The notes: generated from the sequence alone by a model not told the origin. DNA of 64,000 nucleotides from Cristatella mucedo (GCA_009760855.2 WPIO01000018.1:4411501-4475500); one strand, 5' to 3'; counted from the first letter of the stretch, positions 33,215 to 44,919 are shown. Made by a program: numbers and translations.

Positions 33215-35930
33215 ACGAATTACCGCAATCCACCGCAATCCACTTTAATTAGGGAGGCAACGACCAGCTTATTGCCGAGCTCAAATTGTTCGCTGATATT
33301 GTAGTACGCGTTCGAATTTATCTGTCCACATAATTTCATGTCGCTTCGCGCACGCGCACTTATGCAAATGAGCTTTGGCGCCGGACGCCTGTACCGCAAT
33401 CCACCGCAATCCATTCTAGTTCTCGTCAAATCCACCCCAAAACTGCTGTGAATAGCTCCAACAAGTCTGGAATATAAAACTAAACTACACGCACAATGCA
33501 CCCAGAAAAATTCGCGTGATTCCGCATACGCGTTTCACGAAGTCCACTGAAATAAGATTGCATTGGTCTAGGCCAATACCACAATCTACCGTAATCCACT
33601 GCATTCCACCATGCAACGAAAGAAATCCTGATCGAAAAGCTCCTTTTTTGATTTCATATGACTGCCCACTCTGCGACAATTGCATTAAAAAAGTTCGCTT
33701 GCATTGGCACGGCCGTTCTCGTGCAATGTGCTGTAATCGACTGCTGTAGCCCGGGCCAATACCGCAATCCACTTCAATCCACAGAATCCACCGCATAAGA
33801 AATTGAAATACATTTCGCCAAGCTCCGGTTTTTATTGCATATTAAAGTGCACCGTGCTGTGTGCACAACCACGTAAAATAAAAAATATTGTGCAGCCTCG
33901 CACTGTGGCAATGGGCGGCAATCGCCTGAAATGACCTGGAAAACTACCGCAATCCACTCTATTCCGCTGCAAATCATCCTCAAATCGCCATCGGAAGCTC
34001 TAATTAACATTGCATATAGGACTAGACTCAGTTCAAAGTGCATCCACAAAATTTCGCTCCATTGTGCACATGCGTTCTCATGCAATGAATTACAATCGAC
34101 TGCAACGACCCGGTCTCATACCGCAATCCACCTCAATCCTCTGCAATCTGCTACACAGCGACCAGAAAGCGCACATTAGAAGCTCTAATTATGATTTCAC
34201 GCTGCTCTACTCTTCGGTTGTTGTGTACTCGCATAACTTCACTGTAATTACCTCGGCAATTCTTTAGCAATGCACTGCAATCGACTGTAACTGCCCGGGC
34301 CCGTACGTCAATGTACCGCAACCCGCCGAAAAACGACCAGAATACGTACACTGTAAGCTCTAATAGTGACTGCACGTTGCTCTAACCTTCGGTTAGTGTG
34401 TAATCCGACAATTTCACTACAATCGCTTCGATCATTCGGCAGCAATGCACTGCAATTGACTGCTCTGGCCCGGGCCAATACCTCAATTTACAGCAATCTG
34501 ATGCAAAATGCCCTAAATCGGTTTGGCAATGCTTCCATTTTTAATGCATGCTACAAAGCACACTGGTTAAATTCAACCACATCATTTTAAGCAATTTCAC
34601 TCGTACAATCTTGGGCAATGCATGGCAATCTACCGCAACGGCTCGGCTCGAAGCGGCAATCCACTACTATCCGTGGCAAGTTGACACTAAATTGGCTGCA
34701 CGAAGTGCCGATTGTCATCGCATTTCACATTTCTTTGTGCTAAAAGTAAAATCGTAGGACTTTCAAGCTATTTTGCACGTTAATTGTCAACAACACAGCG
34801 ACAATTGACAGCAATGGCAGGGACCAATACCGAAATCCGTGGCAAATCGACGAGAAATCGGCTGCACCAAGCTCCAATTCTCATTCCGCGTAACATCTCA
34901 CTACGTACACACATACTTTCTGCCAGCTCTGACCGTTCAATTGTGGGCAATGCATGGCAACAGACGGCAATGGCCCGGGCAAATACGGCAATCCATTATG
35001 GTCCATCGCAAATCACAGGAAAGTGACTGGGCCAAGATCAAATATATCTTACCTGTCCCAGCCCACTGTGTTGAAAGTGAAATAAAATCCTTTCAACCAA
35101 TCGCGCACTAACAATCGCGAGCAATGAACGGCAATCGACAGCATTGTCCTGGGCCATTACCCCAATTCCCTGCGAATTGAAGAGAAATTGGCAGCGAGGA
35201 AGCCTCAATTGTCATTACATATAACATTCCGCTGCATCCAAAGTAAAACCATGGAACTTTCAAGATGTTTTGTTTGGTAATTGTCAGCAATGCACGGCAA
35301 TCAACAGCAATGGTAGGGGCCGATAGCGAAATCCGTTTAAAATTGACAAGATTGGCTACAATAAACTGCAACTCTCATTCCACGTAACATGTACCTGTGT
35401 GCACGCATAATTTTCACCCATGGTACGCATTCAATCGACGGCAACCCACGGCAATCGACGGCAATGGCCCGGGGAAATACGGCAATCCATAACGAACAGT
35501 TACAAATGCACCAACAATTGCTGAGTGAAGCTCCAACTTGTTTGCGTATTGCATTACACTGCATTAAAAGTGCAGCCACATCATTTGATACGATCGACAA
35601 GGGCACAATCGAGGGTGATGCACGGCAATCGACGGCAACGGCCCGGTCTTTGCAGTAATCTGGTTTAAATTTGCTGGAAATTGGCTGTTTGAATTTGTAA
35701 TTATCCTACTACATAACGCTCACTGTGGCGCGGGCATGCTGTCCTCGAATGTACGTTCAAGATTGGTTGATAGGACTCGGCTGCACTTTTGATGCAGCGC
35801 ACCGTTACGTAAGACAAACGCGATCTTCTCCCGCCAGCCTCGTTTGTAATTGTAACAGACAATCGTAGACTGCTGTATTGTCTCTGGCAATTGCCGTCGA
35901 TTGCCATGGACTGCTCGAGGTTGAACGCGA
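33215..35930. repeat. Satellite array, about 15 diverged monomers of roughly 170 bp
   Basis: The block 'CAATGCACGGCAATCGAC ... GGCCCGGGCCAATACCGCAATCCA' recurs at about 33,220, 33,391, 33,578, 33,758, 33,945, 34,118, 34,308, 34,478, 34,650, 34,827, 34,984, 35,155, 35,325, 35,475 and 35,650. Spacing is mostly 150-190, centred on about 173. Between these anchors each monomer has an AAGCTCCAATT-like and a GCATTACA-like segment. Monomers differ considerably from each other. Left-hand monomers favour ACCGCAATCCACCGCAATCC, right-hand ones CGGCAATCGACGGCAATGG. No gene is present; open frames here arise from the repeat. Confidence 0.9.
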
Positions 35931-35934
35931 AAAA

Positions 35935-36860
35935 GGCTTTTGGTCAGTGTGAGAACTTGGCTCTTTATCCGTTGATTAACCGGCAGCCTTCCGCGCTCTT
36001 TCAGCAAAAAATGGTCAGGCCTGTGATATTTGCAAACCAGCCTTGCAGCCACATTCACCATCAACTGCAGTGGCTGGTTTCTTTTTCCGGTAGGCCAGCC
36101 AAAATGGAATTGCAATAATATAGCCGAGACTGGACCAGGGAGCTAGTTAAATTATTCGCAAGTCACCGTGGAAGACAGTTCCTAATCTTAGATATCGATT
36201 GGTCGTGATACCTAGCTGTTGAAGCAGTCTTATCAGAGAAGCTTAATTTAAGAAGCTTAAAAACGAAGCGAAATGTAGGCAGCTGTCGAAGGCGACACCT
36301 AAATTCCGAGCATACTGGGGTGTCGCAAAGTAGCATCACCCAATACCAGAGCAAAGTTTTCAAGTCCAACCGCACGCTTGGGTTGTCCTATGAATAAAGT
36401 CAAGTTTCAGTTTAAGTAAATTTGCTGACATCCAGGATCGAACGTCTACAAGGCAAGCATTCAGTTTATCAGTGACTTCAATATATTCCGAAGGATAAAA
36501 TTAAAAATATACCTGAACATTGTCAGCATAAAAGTGATGGCGTATTCCATGGGCCCGAATCCCTTTTGCCAGACGTCAAGTATAATTGGAGATTAGCAAA
36601 GAACCGATTACGGACCCTTGTGGGACTGCACAGATGACTGGTCTTTTTGAATGAGACCTGACCCCCAACATGACACGGATTGAACACGATCGGACATGGA
36701 TGATTCGAATCACGTTGTGCCTCGTCAGCCAGACCAATTGCTGTTCTCAATCGTTCAAGTAGGATATCGTGATTAATAGTGTCGAACGCAGAGGATAAAT
36801 CTAACTGCACCAGGGCACTGACATTCCCGCCATCGTTGCTGCACTGGTTGTCGTTGGTTA
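35935..36860 (-). mobile_element. LINE family B with reverse-transcriptase core
   Basis: The minus strand carries, in order, LDLSSAFDTINHDILLERLR (36,810 side; RT motif A region), VPQGSVIGSLL at about 36,590-36,630 (the 'PQGS' motif), and FYADNVQVYF with Tyr-Ala-Asp-Asn at 36,530-36,519, where active enzymes have Tyr-Ala-Asp-Asp. Downstream parts match the copy at 1,369-2,335. This is the only copy in the window with the RT catalytic core. Frameshifts separate the motifs, and the second catalytic Asp has changed, so it is inactive. Confidence 0.82.
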
Positions 36861-36934
36861 CACGGAGGAGAGCAGTGTCCGTGGAGTGCTGCCGCTTGCA
36901 CCCAGGCTAAATTTTGTCTGATAATTGATTCTCC

Positions 36935-37195
36935 AATAATAAAGATAATACCTTTGATAAAGCACCCTCAGAGAACTCAATCTTTTTCTAGGCGTTTTGC
37001 AATAGCTGCAATGGATGCACGATCGAATGGTCAGTGGTAGCATGCTCAATAAACAACAAAAATAACGTGGTTAGGGGTGACATACATAAGGTCAGCAAGC
37101 AAGTGTGGTTAGTGGCAGCATGGAACAGTGTCAGCACGCACAAGCATATAAAGGACGAAGCAGCAGAACCCACTAAATGCTGTCATAAATAGATG
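36935..37195 (-). mobile_element. LINE family A 3' end
   Basis: Reversed hairpin (AAAGCACCCTCAGAGAACTC) at the left edge, with the GCATGC-rich 3' UTR. It stops within the last coding codons. Confidence 0.8.
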
Positions 37196-37359
37196 CATTT
37201 TCAATATTTGCTACAAGTTGCTTGGCGACAATGTTTTAAGAGTCTTTGGCAAAAAAGTAAAAAGGGAGACTTGATTATAGTTTGTAAGGACCTCTTTATA
37301 TTTAACCTGGCTCTTTAAGTATCGGTCTGATGACGGCCGATTTGAAGAAATTGGGTAAT

Positions 37360-37545
37360 GTAATTTATCTCCGTCTGTAACTCCACAAAGTCATAAAGAC
37401 TATGTGGGTGTTACGCAGGTGAGTTTTGTATAGTGCGCTCACAGCCTAAGCGGCTTTTGATACGCATTCGGTAGTTAACAGACTTCGTCTCACGCAACAA
37501 AGAGCAAGTGGGAAGCATAGCAGAGTCAGGAGAACAGTTGAGGTA
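37360..37545 (-). mobile_element. LINE family B 3' end
   Basis: It matches the 3' 180 bases of the copy at 60,640-61,080 (ATCTCCGTCTGTAACTCC at the tail side, AGCATAGCAGAGTCAGGAGA at the other). Confidence 0.78.
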
Positions 37546-38446
37546 AAACCCCTTTTTACAAAGAAGCATTACAAATCTCATTTATGGTATGACTGGGCTA
37601 AGTTTTTCTGACAATGAAGACCACAGAGTGGATGGTACGAGGTCTTCAAGAGACGAGCTCTTTTTACTAGTTCTTATTAAGGTAGCCTAATCGCATGCAG
37701 AAAACTCTTAAAATCTCTAAAGAAAGGTCACAGCTTGCCGTTCAACAGTTGCTTTAGCTAGAGGAGGTTTATGAATGGGCAAGCAAATTGCTTGCCCTCT
37801 TATAAATCTTTTCATGGTCTGACTGGCATGACTTAAGTTTTCGAATGAAAAAAAGCGCTGGCTTTTCTAGCACACCGTATGTAGACTCCAAGCAATTCTT
37901 TGAAATTGACTAAAAATTGAGAAGAGCGGCACGTCGGCTCACGGCCACGAGCGAGTAGAGAAGAACGACGATGACTGATAGGATCGCTGGACATCTTGGA
38001 CATTCGCAAAATCCCTCCGCCCAATCAGTAGATCTGGCCAGGCCTCTAAGGAGTTACGCGCAGGCGCCCAGATCGCCCACTGAGCGGGCGAAGGTTGTGA
38101 GTCTGGCTGGGGCGGAAAAACGCAGTGGCGTGGCCACGCCCGCTGCATTACACGGGTTTAGGAGTCTGGCAAGTCGGCTTCAGACGAACCGATGCATGAC
38201 ATTAATTGCAGTGACGATAAATTGCAGCCAGCAGATGTATTTCAACCGAATTTCGCAATAAAATCCGGGAGACGCATGCTTCTCTGGCACCACGCTTAAT
38301 GCAGAGTAATCGCCCTCTGTTTAGTTAGCTATAGGTGGGGTTCCGGGTCTAAATTTGGGCACGGCATCGCCGCCACATTGTGCCCGCCGCGTTGTGCCCT
38401 CCACCCCCGATACAGACTCACGACCGGGCGAAATAAAGCTTAGCTG
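37546..38446. other. No gene supported
   Basis: Mixed composition, with a GC-richer patch at 38,020-38,130. I found no family signature, tandem repeat or clear element border. Confidence 0.45.
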
Positions 38447-38605
38447 TTTTAACAGCCTCATTTATATATTGCGGCAGCCAAGCCTGTATTGCGATCACCA
38501 CCGCTTGCAGGGGGCGATGAAGAATCGCTCACTACAGAACTCGAACTCACGATCTTGGTCGTGAATAGTTTTACAACAACAACACTTTACCTCCGCGGCC
38601 AAGAC
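38447..38605 (-). mobile_element. SINE family A, diverged
   Basis: AACAGCCTCATTTATATATTGC tail side, then CACCACCGCTTGCAGGGGGCG, GAATCGCTCACTACAG and a B-box remnant, in the order of SINE A read on minus. Confidence 0.65.
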
Positions 38606-39295
38606 CCAGGTGGGGAATGCTGAAACGAAACCATATCAATTATTTAGTTATGGAGTTCATAACTTCAGCCGACGTAGGCACATCGAAGACAATTTATCAA
38701 GTACATTATTATTATTATTAAGACAATTCACTCGGACGCAGCAAATGGACGACGGATGGGTTTTCAGTTTTATTCAAAATCTCATCAAGTTAGAGTGTGC
38801 CATTACGTCAGTCGATTGCGGGATCTTGGCTTTTATCATTTTGGATCATAGTAAGTGGAGAGGCAGCTCTCGTAGAGGATCTGGCGATATTTAGAGGCAC
38901 AGCTGAGCGAGCTGAGTCGGCGATGCCGGTGAAACGAGGCGGAGCCCAAGACAGGTCGGTCGAGCTCAAGAGGTCAAGGTCAAGACTGGTCGGCCGAGGC
39001 GAGAGAAGTGACAGTCGGCTGCTTGACAGGAAGCCGCCGCTTGATAAGTGAGGAGTGGTGTAGCGAGGCAGTTTAGACGTTCACCACAGACTAGCCTAGC
39101 TATTAACTTTTCGTCCGAGACTTATTGCACTCGCAGTCACCTGCCTGAAGCGATTCGAGAAGAGTAGACGGTCTGTCGAATATCGACGGAGTGACTTGGC
39201 TGAGGAACCCTAATGTAACACAGATTTTCAAAATGTTTGGGTAGCTGAAATTTAGGGGTCTTAAATGCGGAGTCCACGCTATTATCAACAGTGTT
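38606..39295. other. No gene supported
   Basis: It contains a short ATT repeat at 38,706-38,719 and a purine-rich GC patch at 38,900-39,020. No exon could be supported. Confidence 0.4.
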
Positions 39296-39445
39296 GGGCC
39301 GTGTGTTAAGGTGCTCGCCTTCAACGACCGAGTTCAAGGTGATGCACTTGATGACCGAGGCCATGGGCTCGAGCCCTTCGGCATAATTGCGAAGCGCCCG
39401 GATAGAGATTAGGTTGTCTTAGAGTGCTATGCAAATGAATTTTAA
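39296..39445 (+). mobile_element. SINE family B, diverged
   Basis: GTGTGTTAAGGTGCTCGCC, an extra AACGACCGAGTTCAAGG stretch, CATGGGCTCGAGCCC (B box), GCGAAGCGCCCGGATAGAG and GCTATGCAAATGAATTTTA. Confidence 0.72.
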
Positions 39446-39904
39446 TTTCTAATGCAAAAGGTCACTTTGGAACGGGACTCTCGTATTCAGTGATGAGGCG
39501 ACAGGACAAACGCTAGCCGAACCAACTTAGTGGGTTAAGATTTTCAATTTCTGAATGACATTTGTTTCCCGTTTTCCAAGAAGTTTGTCTCCTCGTCGTT
39601 CAATTTGAGAAAGTCAGCTGCTATCCAAGTACAATTGTCGGTACTACGAGCTCAGAATGACTCAAGAAGAGAAAAAGAGAGAGAGAGGGAGAGAGAGAGA
39701 GAGGTTGGGAGGTTTTAGAAGGCATGGATGCATCTAAGCACGTATACGTCGTTGGGGCACAGGCGTATAAATAAAAGCCTTATAGTGCTTGGCGATTGTA
39801 TCGGCAAGAAGGAGAAGAGCAATCTGGAAGATAAGTGGATGTAGATCACATCGCATGAGAACCCTATACTCATACTAACGTCTCATACTTAAAACTGTAT
39901 ACGC
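39446..39904. other. No gene supported
   Basis: A purine-rich AGAGAGAGGGAG stretch at 39,668-39,703 is the only notable feature. Confidence 0.4.
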
Positions 39905-40829
39905 CATATTTATTGGAAAGGCTGACGCTCAAAAATTACTCTGCCAGCATATCTCCTGTTGCATCAGCTCGAAATCTAGTTGTCATATTCCAAAGCGACC
40001 TCTCGTTAGACGACCACATCAGCTCCGAAGTCAAATCTGCCTACTTTCAGCTTCTTAACATTGCTAAAATTCGGGCTTGTTTAGATAAGGATACCACGTC
40101 CAAGTTGGTCCATGCATTCGTGACATCCCGTCTCAACTTCTGCAACTCACTTCTTACTGGCCTACCGGCATGTGCCATCAGGCGATTGCAGCTGGTGCAA
40201 AACTCTGCAGCTAGGCTTGTCTGTCGTTAACGTCGTAGTTGCCACATCACACCACTTCTCGCCGACCTGCACTGGCTATCAGTCAAGCAACGGATTGACT
40301 TCAAAGTTTTGTCGCTCACTTTTAGGTCACTTCATTCTTTGGCTCCAGCCCATCTCTCAGATCTACTCCCCAACCAGGCCCTGTATCGTACCACCCGCTT
40401 TTCGGAATCCAGCAGTCTACAAATATCTCGTACAAACCTCAAATCCTTTGGAGATCGTGCATTTAGTTCGTATGCCTCCAAAGCCAGGAATTCCCTCCAG
40501 ACTTGCGTCAGAACATCCCCTGACCTGACCACATTTAAAAGAAACTTAAAAACATACCTATTTAGGACAGCATTTAGTGGGTCTTTGTGATTCGTCCTCG
40601 ATTTGCTTATGCGTGCTGACACTGTTCATGCTGCCACTAACCACATTTGCATGCTGACCCAGTGCATACCACCCCTAACCACGTTATTCATGTTGTTTGT
40701 TTATCAAGCATGATATTACTCACCATTCAATTGCATTTCCCTTTGTATCAAATGTAAAGCGCCTGGAAAGAGATTGAGTTCTCTGAGGGTACTTTATCAA
40801 GTGCATTATTATTATTATTATTATATTTC
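39905..40829 (+). mobile_element. LINE family A, longest plus-strand copy
   Basis: Starts near ERLTLKNYSASISPVASARN and runs through [34 protein letters not shown], one stop at 40,228, then [19 protein letters not shown] and FKRNLKTYLFRTAFSGSL. The 3' UTR, hairpin (arms near 40,756-40,797) and ATT repeat are intact. A single stop is the main coding defect of the retained part. Confidence 0.9.
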
Positions 40830-42202
40830 AGTAGCCATCTGGTTCAGGTCAGAGGCTGCAGCCACAACAGATCGAAGGTGAATTTATTTAACACTCATTG
40901 GCTGAAGAAGATATGTGCGCTTGTATAAGCTTATTCGTGCCACCCGCTATAGTAATCGTAGCCGTTTTTCAGATGGCCTGCGTACGCATGGCCATTCGCT
41001 GCATAAGCTGAAAAGTTTTCTCCTAAAGGTTGAAGCTACACCGGTGCTCTATATCCATTGCAAAACGACATACTTGCTGCTTGAGATGTTGTTTCATCCA
41101 ATTTTTGAAATATTAACGCACTACAGCTTAGCTTATTGAGACTGTGCGCTCTAGTAAAGAATCTCGACTAAAAATCCTGTTTCTTATTTTCCTAAACATG
41201 TTTCGGAGTGAGGTCGAGGATTGTGGGAGCCTATGCAATATGCTAGAACATTCCTTAAGTGTCATCGGTTGAAGTCTCCGATTGAAGCTGTAAGATGACC
41301 GCGAGGCGGCCACACTCCTCGGCTGACACTTTGCTGCGATTGACCGTCTGATCTGATCACGTGGATGGAGGTTCTTGTGCAGAATCTAATCTCGTACTGA
41401 CGGCAGGTTTTACAGAGAGTAGTTAATTCATTGCCGAAATGTATTGCATCTACAGCACTTGACGAGCTTCAACACTTATTAGGCACCAAGCAAAATAGTA
41501 ACGGTGGCTGAAAGACCTGCAAGCCAGGAGGCCATTACAGACATCGAGATATGGTAGTAAACATCGTTCTCACTAAGAGTGCCCCGCCCCCGGAGACCAT
41601 TTTCCACCCCTACGTGAGGCTCGCGTTTTCTCGTGTTTTCTCGCGTTTTCTTGGGAGTTTTCGAAAACCGAAGCCCTCGCAGATTCGAATGCAACTAAGA
41701 CCGGTGGAGAGCTCATTTGTTTTTTGTTATTAATATTTTGTCCAAATTTTGTGCTTTTAAGGACACCGTATTGCTTGCCGCTCTTGCTCGTTGTTCTGCA
41801 TGCCTGCCTGCACTCCCAAGCCCAAGACGCTTGCCCCTTCACGAGACTTCAGCCACGCCCGCTATTAGAGTCCACGCTACGCGATAAAGTAATGCATGCT
41901 GATTGCGTTGAAGTTGCTCTAGACCTTTCCTAGAATCCGCTGACTCTGCTTGGACTCGTGAATAAGGTGCCTACCGCGGGAAGCGCAGAAGAATCAAGAG
42001 AGCGGACGCATTTCCAATATTTCTTTCGCATGGTTGCGAGCCTCTCGGCGCGTTCTCCAGCAAGTGCGCTGCAGTGAGTCACTCACTTAAAGGTTATGAT
42101 TGAAACCTGGCTGGCCGTTCTTGAGATAATAAGCCTAATGAAATTTACTTTTGACACACCGACATACAATAGCCATTTATAAACACTAGAAAATTACTTT
42201 TG
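40830..42202. other. No gene supported
   Basis: At 41,622-41,655 a 12-bp unit (TCTCGCGTTTTC-like) is repeated three times. Open frames at 41,573-41,842 (minus) overlap it and have no family signature. Confidence 0.4.
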
Positions 42203-42292
42203 ACCGTAGCAAATGTAGAGCGCTTAGATAGATTGAGATCTCTGAGGGCGCTTTATCAAGTGTATTATTATTATTATTATTACTATTACCAT
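42203..42292 (+). mobile_element. LINE family A 3' tail
   Basis: GCAAATGTAGAGCGCTTAG ... TCTGAGGGCGCTTTATCAAG and an ATT repeat, with no coding part. Confidence 0.8.
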
Positions 42293-42504
42293 TGACCTGC
42301 TTGCTCTGACCGGAGCAGGGCTAAAATCGACGTACTGTTTGATTATTTCCGAAGCCACTACGACGTGTGTCCTTTTTCTTCCATACCCAAGGTCATAAGG
42401 TCAGTAAAGAAAATGGTGGCGAAATAGCAGCTCAATTTCAAGCCCTTTGATGTCCCGGAAATAAATCTCGTCGACGATGAGCTATCAATGACTGTACCAG
42501 CTAC

Positions 42505-42880
42505 ACAGTTATGTCTGTCTACTTTCAGCTACGTAACGCCGCAGAAATTCGGGCCCGCTTAGATAGAAATACCACATCCAAGTTGCTCCATGCAGGTGTT
42601 GTATCCTCTCTCGAGTTCTGCATTTCACTGCTTGCTCGTCTTCAGGCCTATGCAATCAGGCGTTTACAGGTCAAATCCCAATCAGGTTGGGCTGCGAAAG
42701 CTTGCTGCGCGGACTCAGAGCCATTAGCTGCACCTCGAGCGATCCTCAAATCATCTGAAGACCTTGAGTAAGTATGCTCCCAAAGCTCAGAACTTACTGT
42801 TGACTGATGTCACGACATTTGAAAAAAAGTTGAACACTCGCCTGCTCTTCGATGTGCCTTGTGTTATTTGGTGAGTCTGT
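42505..42880 (+). mobile_element. LINE family A, decayed coding fragment without 3' end
   Basis: VYFQLRNAAEIRARLDRNTT followed by SKLLHAGVVSSLEFCISLLA and YAIRRLQ matches the [15 protein letters not shown] region. The 3' hairpin is not present downstream. Confidence 0.65.
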
Positions 42881-43787
42881 GCGATCTGTCCTTTGTGAGC
42901 AAATCTGTGCAGAAACCACTAATGTTATTTCTATCAATCGGTACGACTCCGGTGCTAATCCTGTGACGTAGCGAGTTTGGAATTTAAGTCTCTCCGGATG
43001 CTATAAAAATTCTTTGTTGAATTTTATTTTATTATGAGAGTAACAGGAATATAGATCAAGAGGCACCAAAACTTGATTTATTTAAGACTTTACAGGTTTC
43101 ATTCGTTTAATTTATGTGGTCCAGAAAAACCCTCTTGTTCTCATGACACGATTAAAAGTATTCTAATATATTAATATATTATTAATGACATTACTATTAT
43201 AAAAAAAACTGTCTGGGGTTTAAGAGTTATTTCCTAACTGCTCGAACCTATGAACTATAAAAATTTCCATAATTCCCTACTAACTGCTTTTTGTAATCAA
43301 CACGGCGATCAGCTTGAAATTAGCACAATTCCGATGAGAAAACTGTCAATGTAGCGTCTTGTGGCTCATGTTAAGTAAGAAAGTCAAGGAGATAGATCGA
43401 AGTTAACATGTGCCGTGTTTAATCTGAAGTCATATAAAAATTACCATTCAGAAAGATTTAGAATTGAGCAGATGTTCTTGATACTGCAAATAGCTGTCTC
43501 AAAGTAACTATTTAACATAGTATGCAATAAGACTTTTTTATACTGTCCTTGGTAGAGACTTTCAGAGTATTGAACCCTGACGAACACGCTCGCCTCGCTC
43601 CTCTGAGTAAAGTGTCAGGTTATGTTTGAATTTTTCAAGGTGAGCATCGAGAATGTAGACTTTGAAGAACGCTCTGCATCCCATTTGGTTGAGCTCTATA
43701 TGAGAGTGCAAAACGGCTGCTCATGGCTCTCTGCCTTGTAATTGTCGAAAACGCCTCGAGCTAATGCAACGAAACTGTTCAGAGCCA
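42881..43787. other. AT-rich sequence, no gene seen
   Basis: Low-complexity AT-rich DNA with short runs of ATTAATAT at about 43,160-43,205. No exon or element border was found. Confidence 0.5.
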
Positions 43788-44013
43788 CTGTGCTTATGCG
43801 TGCTGACATTGTGCATGCTGCCACTAACCACATTTGCATGCTGACACTGTGCATGTCACCCCCAATCATGTTATTAATTTTGTTTGTTTATCAAGCATGA
43901 TATTACTCACCATTTAATTGCATTTCCCTTTGCAGCAAATGTAAAGCGCCTAGAAAGAGATTGAGCTCTCTGAGGGCGCTTTATCAAGTGCATTATTATT
44001 ATTATTATTATTT
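43788..44013 (+). mobile_element. LINE family A 3' UTR with perfect hairpin
   Basis: It starts at TGTGCTTATGCGTGCTGACA, just after the coding end of the family. The hairpin is complete: TAAAGCGCC at 43,942-43,950 pairs with GGCGCTTTA at 43,975-43,983, with an inner AGAGA/TCTCT stem. It ends in an ATT repeat. Confidence 0.85.
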
Positions 44014-44366
44014 GGTCCTGTTCGGCGTCTTGCAGAATTCATCTAAATCTCCAGCTCTAGTATGTTCCTTATCCTCGGTCCTACTCAGATACAAGCTTTT
44101 GACCAATGTCTCCTGCAGCTGTAGAAAGTCATGTTGGATATACTTGAGAGCTGCTGACTCATTCCCGTGAGCCAATAAAAACTTGCTTGACGAGGCCTAA
44201 GTTGATGTGCAGTGGTGGCGGCAGAAGCACCGTCGGGGCGTCTACAAGTGACATCCACTTGACATCGTGCTTCCCTGCAGCGAGAGCGGTCTGATGAGGC
44301 CAGTCACTTTTCTGATAATCGGTCCAAGCGCCCCGACTGTCCAGTCCCGGCAATATATCCGCCACA

Positions 44367-44582
44367 CTACAAAATCTTAAGACAGGTTGACTACAAAATC
44401 TTAAGACAGGTTGACTACAAAATCTTAACACAGGTTGACTACAAAATCTTAACACAGGTTGACTACAAAATCTTAACACAGGTTGACTACAAAATCTTAA
44501 CACAGGTTGACTACAAAATCTTAACACAGGTTGACTACAAAATCTTAACACAGGTTGATTACAAAATCTTAACACAGGTTCA
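44367..44582. repeat. 24-bp minisatellite, nine units
   Basis: The unit is close to CTACAAAATCTTAACACAGG plus TTGA. The first two units have AAGACAGG, the middle six are the same as each other, and the ninth begins TTAC and ends TTCA. Because 24 is a multiple of three, the minus strand shows an open frame repeating Leu-Arg-Phe-Cys-Ser-Gln-Pro-Val. There is no evidence that it is expressed. Confidence 0.95.
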
Positions 44583-44585
44583 CAC

Positions 44586-44919
44586 CTACATCGGATGCAC
44601 GGAGTGAGCCGTAAAGAAAGACGGGTTCGTGTTCTCTCCTTTAAGCCGCCCAGCTTTGAGGCTCCTTAGTGAACCGGTTGCTAATACGAGCGATTCGCTC
44701 AGGTTACAGGGGACTTTAATAGCCTCGAATAGACCGACCACATTGCCGCTGAAGCACTTCTTCGCAGAAGCAATCTGAATGACCAACAAAGTTGGGGTAA
44801 AGTCGGCGGTGCTTTCTCCGATCTGTTACTTCCACGCTTTCATCCAAAAAGTTCCACTCCTTCAGCCTATGTGTCAGAAGCTCGGCAATGAACTTGCTAA
44901 GATCCAGGTCTCTAATCAA
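44586..44919 (-). pseudogene. Decayed fragment of an uncharacterised, transposon-associated-looking protein
   Basis: One minus frame (44,919-44,716) has MIRDLDLSKFIAELLTHRLK and later RRLYPNFVGHSDCFC. A second frame (44,789-44,586) continues with VVGLFEAIKVPCN and SFFTAHSVHP. The order (DL-LSK-x-AELL, FxxxxxVxCN, AHSVH) reminds me of a widespread uncharacterised protein that occurs in many copies in arthropod and cnidarian genomes, but I cannot confirm this. A frameshift separates the halves, so it is broken whatever its origin. Confidence 0.35.

Noticed and set aside
44367-44582. CRISPR array
   Set aside because: Units are directly adjacent without unique spacers; it is a minisatellite. The same applies to 50,421-50,612.
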